This document shows, piece by piece, positions 1 through 6,910 of a DNA stretch of 33,929 nucleotides. The notes below the pieces were generated by a model, which had not been told where the DNA came from, searched no databases, and was given only the letters and a program-made list of their open reading frames with translations. The stretch is from contig JAQBWN010000006.1 in the NCBI GenBank assembly GCA_027624555.1, forward strand, positions 1 through 33,929. Reading direction: 5' to 3'. The stretch is from a bacterium (GTDB lineage: Bacteria; Patescibacteriota; Andersenbacteria; UBA10190). Within the stretch, counting starts at the first letter, position 1; each line of letters starts with the position of its first letter. The position numbers and the translations under genes were made by a program.

Positions 1-18
1 CCCCGCCGTATTGGCGGG
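1..18. repeat. GC-rich palindrome CCCGCC-gtatt-GGCGGG at the window edge
   Basis: Inverted repeat with 6-bp arms and a 5-nt loop, lying where the T-loop and 3' half of tRNA-Glu should be. The same CCCGCC/GGCGGG core with a 4-nt loop forms the centre of the palindrome at 19925-19974. A contig edge inside a dispersed repeat is a common assembly outcome, which agrees with this being multicopy. Confidence 0.6.
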
Positions 19-74
19 CGAACTCCGATTTTAGCCTTGAGAAGGCTACGTCCTAGCCGTTAGACGATGAGGCC
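1..74 (-). tRNA. tRNA-Glu (CUC), 3' part interrupted or missing at the window edge
   Basis: Read on the minus strand from 74, the 5' acceptor strand GGCCTCA, the D-arm GTCT...GGAC and the anticodon stem TAGCC/GGCTA with loop TTCTCAA are all present. Anticodon CUC decodes the Glu codon GAG. The T-arm starts normally (CGGAG, TTCG) but then runs into CCCGCC-AATAC-GGCGGG instead of AATCTCCG and the acceptor 3' strand TGAGGCC. The window ends inside that palindrome, so the 3' end is not seen. Either a palindromic element sits in the T-loop, or the contig edge is chimeric. The tRNA follows the murF-like gene by about 46 nt. Confidence 0.7.
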
Positions 75-120
75 ATGAATTTATACGTTGTACTCTAGCT
101 TTATTCCCTCTTACTGTCCA

Positions 121-1317
121 TTATTTTGCCCGCAGTTGCTTCACTATCTTCCCCATGCTCATACTTTTGCCGCCACTGATAAATACCATGTCCCCTTCAC
201 GGATATATTCGGGTAGCCACGCAGCGGCTTCGGTGCTTGTTTCAAAGTGATGCGTATCTACGTTGTTGCCTGATTTTAACGCGGCATCTTGTGCGTGGCG
301 CATTATGTCGCCTATAAAAATAATCATCGGCGCTATCTCGCTAGCTTGTTTGCCTGCATCTTCGTGACAAGAAATTCCGAGCGATGCTAAATTATCCATG
401 TCGCCAAGTACGATTATTTTTTTCCCGGTGCATTGCAATGTCGCAAATGATTTTAACGATGAAGCTAATTGTTCCGGGCAAGTATTAATACTGTCGTCAA
501 TAATACTACTTCCGTTTATGCCAGAAATACGAGAAAGATTTCCATATGGTGGCTGCATAGTTCGCAAGCCGTGTATTGCATCTTTCACCGATACTCCCAG
601 CCCGTGCGCTGCTGCAATTGCCGCAGCAACGGCGTTTACATGTTGCGCAGCAAACAAATTTGGAAGAAATAGTTCTTCGTGAACACCATGAACTACTACT
701 TCAAGAAATAGTCCCATATTATTTTCCGATCTCACCGCACGCGAAATACGGATATCTGCTTTTGGATGAATGCCATAGGTAATAACAGGTCGATCTATTT
801 TTTCTTGTATTGTTCGTAAAGATTTATCATCACTATTGAGCACTACGACAGCGTCTCTTTGCAACGTATTCGCGAGTGCCAAATATTCATGCAGTATCAT
901 TTCTTTCGATACAAATAAATCAATGCGTTCTAGCCCAGTATGAGTAAAAACGAGCATGCGCGGAAGCACACGAGACGCTACCCACGGCGCCAAACCCGGC
1001 TGTATGAGCGGCAATTGTGTAATTATGGTATCTGGCTCAAATTGTGTGAGTTCTTGTATCTTCGATCGCATCAAAAAACGCATAATTCCTCTATATTTGC
1101 CACGTTTTTTTATCCCGAGTATTCCTTCAGGAATATCGATACTATGCTCTACCGCATATCCTTTTCGCACATGACGATGAAACTTGAGTGCAGAAAAAAT
1201 TGCATCTAATGCAATTTCTCGACCAAAACTTCCCGCAACTGCAATACCATACTGCTTATACCGCGCAAGGTATTGCTCTGCCCGGTACCACGCGATGCGT
1301 TCGAATAGACTCATCAT
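121..1317 (-). CDS. MurF-like Mur ligase with eroded ATP-binding loop
   Basis: 398 aa. Central and C-terminal Mur ligase domains resemble UDP-MurNAc-tripeptide--D-Ala-D-Ala ligase (MurF), which makes the cytoplasmic peptidoglycan precursor. Visible signatures are LNSDD near residue 161, the NLFAAQHVNAVAAAIAAA helix near 220-237 (family: HNVxNALAAxA), DDSINTCPEQ near 274-283 (family: DDSYNANPxS) and VLGDMDNL near 303-310 (family: VLGDMxEL). The N-terminal UDP-substrate domain is missing. The P-loop reads GSFGRE at 29-34 instead of GSNGKT, so the ATP-contacting Lys and Thr are replaced. It lies 6 nt after ftsI as the last protein gene of the dcw operon. It may be a divergent ligase or a non-catalytic paralogue. 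The ATG at 1314 is an equally possible start. Confidence 0.75.
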   Translation of the reverse strand: MMSLFERIAWYRAEQYLARYKQYGIAVAGSFGREIALDAIFSALKFHRHVRKGYAVEHSIDIPEGILGIKKRGKYRGIMRFLMRSKIQELTQFEPDTIITQLPLIQPGLAPWVASRVLPRMLVFTHTGLERIDLFVSKEMILHEYLALANTLQRDAVVVLNSDDKSLRTIQEKIDRPVITYGIHPKADIRISRAVRSENNMGLFLEVVVHGVHEELFLPNLFAAQHVNAVAAAIAAAHGLGVSVKDAIHGLRTMQPPYGNLSRISGINGSSIIDDSINTCPEQLASSLKSFATLQCTGKKIIVLGDMDNLASLGISCHEDAGKQASEIAPMIIFIGDIMRHAQDAALKSGNNVDTHHFETSTEAAAWLPEYIREGDMVFISGGKSMSMGKIVKQLRAK

Positions 1318-1323
1318 ATTTCA

Positions 1324-3228
1324 CTATGGTACTACAAATTTTATCGGCTTGCTCGTTGCATCGTACGAGGGAGGTACTTGGTAATAGGTAAGCAATTTCC
1401 CTGCCAAATTACGGAACATCGGAGCCGCAGTTCCTGATGCAAAAGAGAGGCCATACGGATTATCGAGTTTAATAAGAATAGAAAATTCCGGATCAGGGAC
1501 TGGCCCAAATCCTACAAATGTAATAATCTTTTTATCTTTTGAATATTTCCCCTCATCATCCACAACCTGAGCCGTACCTGTTTTTCCTGCAAGGTAGTAT
1601 CCGGGAACACGAGCCAGCGTAGCCACTCCGTTTTCAATAACACTCACCATCATTGCCGAGACCGAATCTGCGGTTTGAGGAGAAATTACTTGGCGAATTG
1701 AAGTAGGTACAGTTTCCTTTTCTTCACCAGACGCACTTTTTATTGTTTGCACAATGTGAGGCTGCGTTAATACTCCCCCATTTGCGATTACATTTATTGT
1801 ATCAAGTGCCTGGATGGGAGTTACCACTACCCCCTGCCCAAATCCTGTTGTTGCCAATGTAGCTGCGTTCCATTTTTGAGGTTCTTTCAAATTTGTTTGC
1901 GTTTCACCCTCCAATTCAACGCCCGTACGTTCTCCAAGACCAAATCTGCGCAAATAATCATACATACGCTCTGCTCCTAATTTTTGTGCTACCCACACCA
2001 TCCCGATATTGTTCGACTGCTCTAATGCTTGCGTCATGGTTTGCACCCCAAGATGCTTCCCGTCAAACGTATTAATCACAAATCGAGATACGTTTATTGG
2101 TCCGTTATCCACAAAGGTTGTATCAGGCGTTACTAAAGCAGAATCTATAGCAGCAGCCATTACCGCAGGCTTTAATATAGAGCCCGGTTCAAAGCTATCA
2201 GACACAATAGGGTTCGTCTGTACTCTTGCGTCACGCACCGCATAATACGAGTTTGGGTCAAACGTGGGGTATGTTGCCATCGCAAGTATTGCCCCTGTGT
2301 CTGGCTTCATTACCAAAATACTTCCTCGCTCCGCACGATACCGTTCTACTCCTTCGCGCAGCTCCTGTTCCGCAAATGTTTGTACTACTCTATCTATCGT
2401 AAGCATCACATCCGATCCATCCTCAGCAGGGCGAAATTCGCTGCCTACCACACCAATAAAGCTTCCTGTAGCCGTTTTTTCTCCAGAAAGAAAACCAAAG
2501 TCTCCCCGTAATAGTGAGTTAAAAAATCCCTCTACCCCGTATCTCCCGATTCTTTTTGACTCATCAAAACCTACATACCCTACTGCATGTGCGGCGAGTG
2601 AACCCTCCGGATATGTTCGTATTTCCTGTTCTTCAAGAATAATTCCTTCTAATTTTTTATCTTGCAAAAACGCAAGAAATTCATCATCTAGTACCTCATA
2701 GGGCTTCAAAAATGGCTCGTATGGATCTGTCTTTTGATCAAATCGAGCATAAAGCGTACTCGCTAAAACACGGGCGCGATCCTCTAGTGATAATACAGGT
2801 TCTGGTGAAGGAGAAGGCGAAATATCTTGAGACACTTCGGGGGTAAACGCATCCACAAGATTTTGCCCTGTTACATCAATACTGTTTTTTGTTCTTGTAT
2901 CTTGCCTATCTCGAAATGCCGTAAGTGCTGGCGCTATTGTATCTACGATATATCGGATATCTTTCATATTCCTTGGCACCGCATACGCAATCCACGCTTT
3001 TTTATTACTGGCGATTGGAAAAATATCTCCACCCTTTCCTTCCTGTACATAAATTGTTCCGCGATGCGGCAGTAGCTCAGATGCTCGTTTACGCTGCGCC
3101 TCAGCAACGGATGTATATTGACTATGTTTTGCTAATTGCAGGTCTGCTAAACGCACAATAACAATAGCAAAGAGAAGACATCCCGCTATTGTTAAAACCT
3201 TTGTGCGAACGTGATTTACATTCTTCAT
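1324..3228 (-). CDS. ftsI: Penicillin-binding protein 2/3, FtsI-type septal transpeptidase
   Basis: 634 aa. Cross-links septal peptidoglycan outside the membrane. One N-terminal membrane segment (about residues 11-28), then a PBP dimerisation domain, then the transpeptidase domain with all three motifs: SxxK as S350-ILK353, SxN as S405-NN407 and KTGT at 549-552. A low-complexity SPSPSPEP patch lies near 137-144. The start overlaps the ftsL stop by 4 nt (ATGA), giving translational coupling. Its place between ftsL and a Mur ligase identifies it as the divisome PBP rather than the elongation PBP2. Confidence 0.93.
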   Translation of the reverse strand: MKNVNHVRTKVLTIAGCLLFAIVIVRLADLQLAKHSQYTSVAEAQRKRASELLPHRGTIYVQEGKGGDIFPIASNKKAWIAYAVPRNMKDIRYIVDTIAPALTAFRDRQDTRTKNSIDVTGQNLVDAFTPEVSQDISPSPSPEPVLSLEDRARVLASTLYARFDQKTDPYEPFLKPYEVLDDEFLAFLQDKKLEGIILEEQEIRTYPEGSLAAHAVGYVGFDESKRIGRYGVEGFFNSLLRGDFGFLSGEKTATGSFIGVVGSEFRPAEDGSDVMLTIDRVVQTFAEQELREGVERYRAERGSILVMKPDTGAILAMATYPTFDPNSYYAVRDARVQTNPIVSDSFEPGSILKPAVMAAAIDSALVTPDTTFVDNGPINVSRFVINTFDGKHLGVQTMTQALEQSNNIGMVWVAQKLGAERMYDYLRRFGLGERTGVELEGETQTNLKEPQKWNAATLATTGFGQGVVVTPIQALDTINVIANGGVLTQPHIVQTIKSASGEEKETVPTSIRQVISPQTADSVSAMMVSVIENGVATLARVPGYYLAGKTGTAQVVDDEGKYSKDKKIITFVGFGPVPDPEFSILIKLDNPYGLSFASGTAAPMFRNLAGKLLTYYQVPPSYDATSKPIKFVVP

Positions 3229-3611
3229 TTATTCACTACCATAGCAACGCGGTCATCATTAATAGGCGCAAGATACGAAACTTTTTCTGTTGGAACGAGG
3301 TTCATTTTTTCCACATCATTTTCTACATTTTTTAATGATCGAATCTGGGCCCCCTGGAGCTCTATAACTCGTTGCTTTTCTTTTAGGTCTGTTATTCTAG
3401 ATTCTAATTCACGCACATCCGTGCTTTGCGAAGCAGTGTGCACTACTTGTTGGAGGTAAAAAAATCCGAGCGCACCAACCATTGTCACAGCTGCGAACCC
3501 TAGCATCAATGCAGCAGTAGTGTGGTTTATTGCACCACGATTACTGCGACTTACGCTTTGTACCCTATTTCCGTTTCGCGAAACAACATTTTGTTGTATT
3601 TTTGGTGTCAT
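3225..3611 (-). CDS. ftsL: FtsL-like septum protein
   Basis: 128 aa. A basic N-terminal cytoplasmic stretch of about 30 residues is followed by one membrane helix (about 32-55) and a predicted coiled coil (about 62-105, with VRELESRITDLKEKQRVIEL). This is the bitopic architecture of FtsL/DivIC divisome proteins, whose sequences are poorly conserved. The call rests mostly on its place between rsmH and ftsI. No clear ribosome binding site precedes the ATG. The 51-nt gap to rsmH holds nothing else. Confidence 0.75.
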   Translation of the reverse strand: MTPKIQQNVVSRNGNRVQSVSRSNRGAINHTTAALMLGFAAVTMVGALGFFYLQQVVHTASQSTDVRELESRITDLKEKQRVIELQGAQIRSLKNVENDVEKMNLVPTEKVSYLAPINDDRVAMVVNK

Positions 3612-3662
3612 ATGTTTGTGTTTAATTTTTGTTAGGTTAGGTTTACGACTTCTTTTGACTCT

Positions 3663-4628
3663 TTACGGCGATCTCCGTCGAGCTGCTCGTAATTTTGCGC
3701 TTCTACTTCTGGGGTTTCTCTCACGCTCTTCTTCGCCTGCTATAATTGGGCGTTTTGTGAGAATCGTGAGTTGTGGCGTATATTCACAGTTACATATGGG
3801 CTGCTCTATCGGGCAAATACACGCAGCAGATGCTTTCCGAAAATAGTGCTTCACAATTCTATCTTCCAAGCTATGAAAACTAATAACTGCAAGCACCCCG
3901 CTAGGAAGTAGCCGCTCCGCAACGATAGATAGTACGCTTTCTAATACTTCCAGTTCTCTGTTTGTCGCCAACCGCAGTGCTTGAAACGTTCGCGTTGCCG
4001 GATGGATTCTGCCTTTTTCGTAAAACTTTGGTACGGCTTTTTCGATAACGCTTGCAAGTTTCTTTGCTGATGCAAATGGTCGTCCACCTGCTATCGCATT
4101 TCCCACAACCCCCGCATATCTCTCTTCTCCGTATTCTTTCACCATGTCGGCAAGTGCCATTGGCGAGAGAAAGTCGAGAAGTTCAGATGCGTCAGGATAG
4201 TGGTTCAATCTGCGAGTTAAGACATTAATCGGTTCAAGGTTCGCATCTGGTAGACTATCTGCGGCACCGTATTGCATCGTAAGCGGGCCTTCAGAAGAAA
4301 ACGAGAATCCTCGCGCATCATCTGCAATTTGATGGCTTCCAATTCCAAGGTCGAAGAGGATTGCATTAACTTTCACATCGGGAAGCTCTGCGAAGTTTTG
4401 CTTAAGATATGTCACATTATCGCCGAATGCTTTCAGTTTTTCCTTCGCAACCGTAAGTGCTTCTTCGTCTGCATCTATGCCGATAACTTTGGCACCAGAG
4501 CCCGCTGCGTCCAAAAACGCTTTCGCATGCCCGCCATGGCCAAGTGTTGCATCAAGCAATACGTCTCCTGGCTTTGGATGAAACAGTTCAATAACTTCAC
4601 GAACCAGAACTGGCGTATGATCGCTCAT
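3663..4628 (-). CDS. rsmH: 16S rRNA (cytosine-1402-N4)-methyltransferase
   Basis: 321 aa, full length for the family. SAM-dependent methylation of C1402 in the 16S rRNA decoding centre. The opening HTPVLVREVIELF, the SAM motif LLDATLGHGGHAKAFL, and ILFDLGIGSHQIADDARGFSF and SFHSLEDRIVKHYF are hallmarks of RsmH/MraW. The C-terminus is basic. The start overlaps the mraZ stop by 4 nt (ATGA), the usual mraZ-rsmH arrangement at the head of the dcw cluster. Confidence 0.96.
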   Translation of the reverse strand: MSDHTPVLVREVIELFHPKPGDVLLDATLGHGGHAKAFLDAAGSGAKVIGIDADEEALTVAKEKLKAFGDNVTYLKQNFAELPDVKVNAILFDLGIGSHQIADDARGFSFSSEGPLTMQYGAADSLPDANLEPINVLTRRLNHYPDASELLDFLSPMALADMVKEYGEERYAGVVGNAIAGGRPFASAKKLASVIEKAVPKFYEKGRIHPATRTFQALRLATNRELEVLESVLSIVAERLLPSGVLAVISFHSLEDRIVKHYFRKASAACICPIEQPICNCEYTPQLTILTKRPIIAGEEERERNPRSRSAKLRAARRRSP

Positions 4629-5056
4629 ATACCAAGTTCCGTCATACCTTCAGCAATATCATCGCTGTTTTCTTCCGTAGTCTTTTGATATTTGCTCCAA
4701 GCTTCCTCGTCCCAAACTTCAATGCGATTATACAACCCTGCCACAACCACATGTTTTTTAATTTCGGCATATTGCCGTAAATATTCCGGAAGCATAAGCC
4801 TGCCCTGACTATCAAGCTCTGCGTCCCATGCGCCTGCAAGCATAAGCCGAGCAAATGCCCTGCTGCTCTTTTGAGTAACAGGGAGTTTCGCGAGCTTTTC
4901 TGCCATTTCTTGCCACTGTGCTTTTGGATATACAAACAAGCAATGGTCTAAACCACGGGTAACCACTACTCCGGATGAAACTTCTCGACGAAATTTAATT
5001 GGCAAATTCATCCGCCCTTTTTCGTCAATTGTATGATTGTATTGGCCGATGAACAT
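4625..5056 (-). CDS. mraZ: Transcriptional regulator MraZ
   Basis: 143 aa. Two SpoVT/AbrB-like halves, each with the family signature: DEKGRMNLPIKFR near residues 11-23 and DSQGRLMLPEYLR near 81-93. MraZ binds GTGG-type direct repeats and controls the dcw operon it heads. Such repeats lie directly upstream at 5089-5122. No Shine-Dalgarno sequence is evident before the ATG. Confidence 0.95.
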   Translation of the reverse strand: MFIGQYNHTIDEKGRMNLPIKFRREVSSGVVVTRGLDHCLFVYPKAQWQEMAEKLAKLPVTQKSSRAFARLMLAGAWDAELDSQGRLMLPEYLRQYAEIKKHVVVAGLYNRIEVWDEEAWSKYQKTTEENSDDIAEGMTELGI

Positions 5057-5075
5057 AAAACTGGTTTAAGGTTCT

Positions 5076-5122
5076 CCACAGTTATTCTCCACTTTTCCCC
5101 ACACTTATCCACGTGTATCCAC
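5076..5122 (-). promoter_or_regulatory. MraZ box: GTGG direct repeats upstream of mraZ
   Basis: On the minus strand GTGG(A/G) occurs at 5119-5122, 5109-5112, 5099-5102 and 5089-5092 with an exact 10-bp period. A fifth copy lies at 5076-5079, 13 bp further on. Direct repeats with a 10-bp period just upstream of mraZ are the known MraZ operator design, pointing to autoregulation of the dcw operon. A candidate promoter (TTGCGT, then TAATGT after 18 nt) lies just upstream. Confidence 0.75.
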
Positions 5123-5189
5123 ATTACTCCGTTTCATAGTCTCTACGCAATACCCAAAACCCACGATTTATGCACACCGGTTCAGAAAT

Positions 5190-5229
5190 ATCCCCCGTCG
5201 CTCCGCCAGTGGCGGAGGCTATGGGGGAT
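5190..5229. repeat. 40-bp palindrome, family 1 (ATCCCCC...GGGGGAT)
   Basis: Near-perfect inverted repeat ATCCCCCGTCGCTCCGCCA / TGGCGGAGGCTATGGGGGAT. A second copy with almost the same sequence lies at 9000-9040. Both sit between genes beside a terminator. Confidence 0.75.
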
Positions 5230-5246
5230 TATTTTGCAAAGGCAAA

Positions 5247-5278
5247 ATAAAAAAAGCGGCCTCATCCTTGAGAACCGC
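5247..5278 (-). terminator. Rho-independent terminator
   Basis: On the minus strand a GCGG...CCGC hairpin with inner CTCA/TGAG pairing is followed by a run of T residues. It lies 27 nt past the 69-aa membrane protein gene and ends that transcript. Confidence 0.7.
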
Positions 5279-5304
5279 ATTTGCTTCGCGACGCACCCAG
5301 CTTT

Positions 5305-5514
5305 TTATTTGTACTGTAGATAGGTGGCGATAATAAAAATGACTAGGAAAATACCGCACAGACCGCTAATTACCAGTATGGCAATTAAAGCGTTTCCCGA
5401 CTGGTTGCTCTCTTCTGGCGACCTGTCTTCTAATTCTTCTCGAATCATTCGTGGAATTTTCATGACGCCCCAAATGGTAATAGCCACAAACACACTTACT
5501 ACAACCCAGTACAT
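5305..5514 (-). CDS. Small two-helix membrane protein, unknown
   Basis: 69 aa. Two hydrophobic helices (about residues 2-20 and 43-65) are joined by a charged loop rich in Arg and Glu (RMIREELEDRSPEESNQ). No recognised family. An AAAGGGC stretch upstream can serve as ribosome binding site. It is followed by a strong terminator. Confidence 0.6.
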   Translation of the reverse strand: MYWVVVSVFVAITIWGVMKIPRMIREELEDRSPEESNQSGNALIAILVISGLCGIFLVIFIIATYLQYK

Positions 5515-5578
5515 TTATATGCCCTTTTCGAAAAGTCTATGTATATGTATGTTAATGTGCTTCCGAGATAATACCCTC

Positions 5579-6184
5579 TTACACTCTCTTTTTCAACACC
5601 CCTGATTTTACTGCTTCATGCATTATAAGTTGCAGACTTAAGAAAAAGCCGGCTCCCAGAATGTTCATGACCAAGTCTATACTTGTATCAAATCCTGGCC
5701 CAATTGTTTGCGTCCCAAAGCTAACATCCATAAATAGTTCAATAATTTCATTTAATGCTCCAGAAAGTGCAGTAATAGCCAGAACCAAAATAGATGTGTA
5801 GTACGGGTGTTCGTTCCAAACCTGCTCAGGTAAATATCGTAAAAAGAATTGCCAAACAATGTACGCTGCTAAAATATATGTGATGAAATGCTCTGCCCTG
5901 TTTAAAAATGGGAAATTTTCTTGCCCCTTCAAAAGCATAGAAGTAAAATTCACCATAAATGCAACAAATACTACTGGAAACGCATACACAACATCTACCC
6001 CTCGTTCCAAGAACGCTGCATAAATTTTTTCCGCAATGGCATACACTCCAATAAGGTATACAAGCCAATATGCATCCAGTATATCGCTAGGAAACCACTC
6101 TCGAACCAAACACAAAGAATAGAATACGAAATACGCAAAAAAGAGGAAGCGGCTAAATAATAATATCCGCGGAGTAGTGCTCAT
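5579..6184 (-). CDS. Multi-pass membrane protein, DUF2238/YjdF-like
   Basis: 201 aa from the ATG at 6184, chosen because AGGAAA lies 5 nt upstream. About six membrane segments. The C-terminal pattern NEIIELFMD...GTQTIGPGFDTSIDLVMNILGA resembles the E...GTQ...D...D..LG signature of the DUF2238 (YjdF) family, and RAEHF near the middle fits its first conserved His. Function in that family is unknown. It starts 13 nt after the wHTH regulator gene and probably shares its transcript. Confidence 0.5.
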   Translation of the reverse strand: MSTTPRILLFSRFLFFAYFVFYSLCLVREWFPSDILDAYWLVYLIGVYAIAEKIYAAFLERGVDVVYAFPVVFVAFMVNFTSMLLKGQENFPFLNRAEHFITYILAAYIVWQFFLRYLPEQVWNEHPYYTSILVLAITALSGALNEIIELFMDVSFGTQTIGPGFDTSIDLVMNILGAGFFLSLQLIMHEAVKSGVLKKRV

Positions 6185-6197
6185 CACTTTCCTTTAC

Positions 6198-6836
6198 TTA
6201 CGCTAAATCTCTAATAATACTGCGAGATTTTTGGTTCATTGCCTCTTTTGGACGCATATCTACAGGAAGTGTGTTTACAATTTCTTTAAATGAACCTCCA
6301 AAAATTTGACGTAAAAACATGTCGTTAAAATTCAATCGGTATTGATATTCATTTAATGTCATGGGCGTGTAGCGTATCTCTCGGTCTATTTGCTGTTCTA
6401 TCGCTTTTGCAAATGAATCCAGCTTCGCTTCCTGCACATCTCCTACAATGAATAAATCAGTGGGAGCCGTAGGATTGCCCGTGAAATACCCCGTAACACA
6501 CGCATAGAGTACGTTCCCTATATTCTCAATATTTTTAAACAGCGCATCTTCAACACCCGGTCCAGATTTTTGCATAATAGATGCAAGTTCTTTGAGTAGC
6601 GGAAACGCTTCATCTATCACATAATATTTGCGACGACGTTCTTCGTAGGTTGTGAGCATGCCTATTTTTTCCAAAATAAGTAATTCTCTTCTCACGGCGT
6701 TCAAACGTTCGTTCACCGTTCTTGTAATTTCACGTACAAAATATGGGCGCTTTACCCCTGTGGTAAACAACGTAATCACCTTCACCCTTGTGCGGGATCC
6801 AAATATTTTTTCGAGCGGAAATGCTTTTTGTGCCAT
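6198..6836 (-). CDS. Winged-helix regulator with nucleotidyltransferase-like C-terminal domain
   Basis: 212 aa. The N-terminal 80 residues form a winged helix (FVREITRTVNERLNAVRRELLILEKIGML). The C-terminal half carries PTDLFIVGDV, resembling the GSDxDLxVVG start of minimal nucleotidyltransferases, followed by a Tyr-rich helical end. This fusion type is common in Patescibacteria and Archaea; targets are unknown. It has its own promoter (6852-6880) and an AAGG ribosome binding site, and is divergent from the PP2C-like gene. Confidence 0.65.
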   Translation of the reverse strand: MAQKAFPLEKIFGSRTRVKVITLFTTGVKRPYFVREITRTVNERLNAVRRELLILEKIGMLTTYEERRRKYYVIDEAFPLLKELASIMQKSGPGVEDALFKNIENIGNVLYACVTGYFTGNPTAPTDLFIVGDVQEAKLDSFAKAIEQQIDREIRYTPMTLNEYQYRLNFNDMFLRQIFGGSFKEIVNTLPVDMRPKEAMNQKSRSIIRDLA

Positions 6837-6851
6837 AGAGTACCTTTTTCG

Positions 6852-6880
6852 AGTGTACGCCTTAGGGGCAGAAGACGCAA
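6852..6880 (-). promoter_or_regulatory. Sigma70-type promoter for the wHTH regulator
   Basis: Minus strand: TTGCGT (6875-6880), 17-nt spacer, TACACT (6852-6857). The start codon is 15 nt downstream of the -10 box. Confidence 0.55.
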
Positions 6881-6893
6881 TACGCTTATTTCG

Positions 6894-6902
6894 TGTTACA
6901 AT
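6894..6902 (+). promoter_or_regulatory. Extended -10 promoter for the PP2C-like gene
   Basis: TGtTACAAT, an extended -10 element, ends 8 nt before the ATG at 6911, which predicts a leaderless or nearly leaderless transcript. No good -35 is seen. Confidence 0.5.
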
Positions 6903-6910
6903 GGTTTCAT

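Noticed and set aside
5070-5125. DnaA-box cluster or replication origin (TTATCCAC-like words)
   Set aside because: The words do not match the full DnaA consensus, follow a 10-bp direct-repeat period, and lie just before mraZ, which fits an MraZ operator better.
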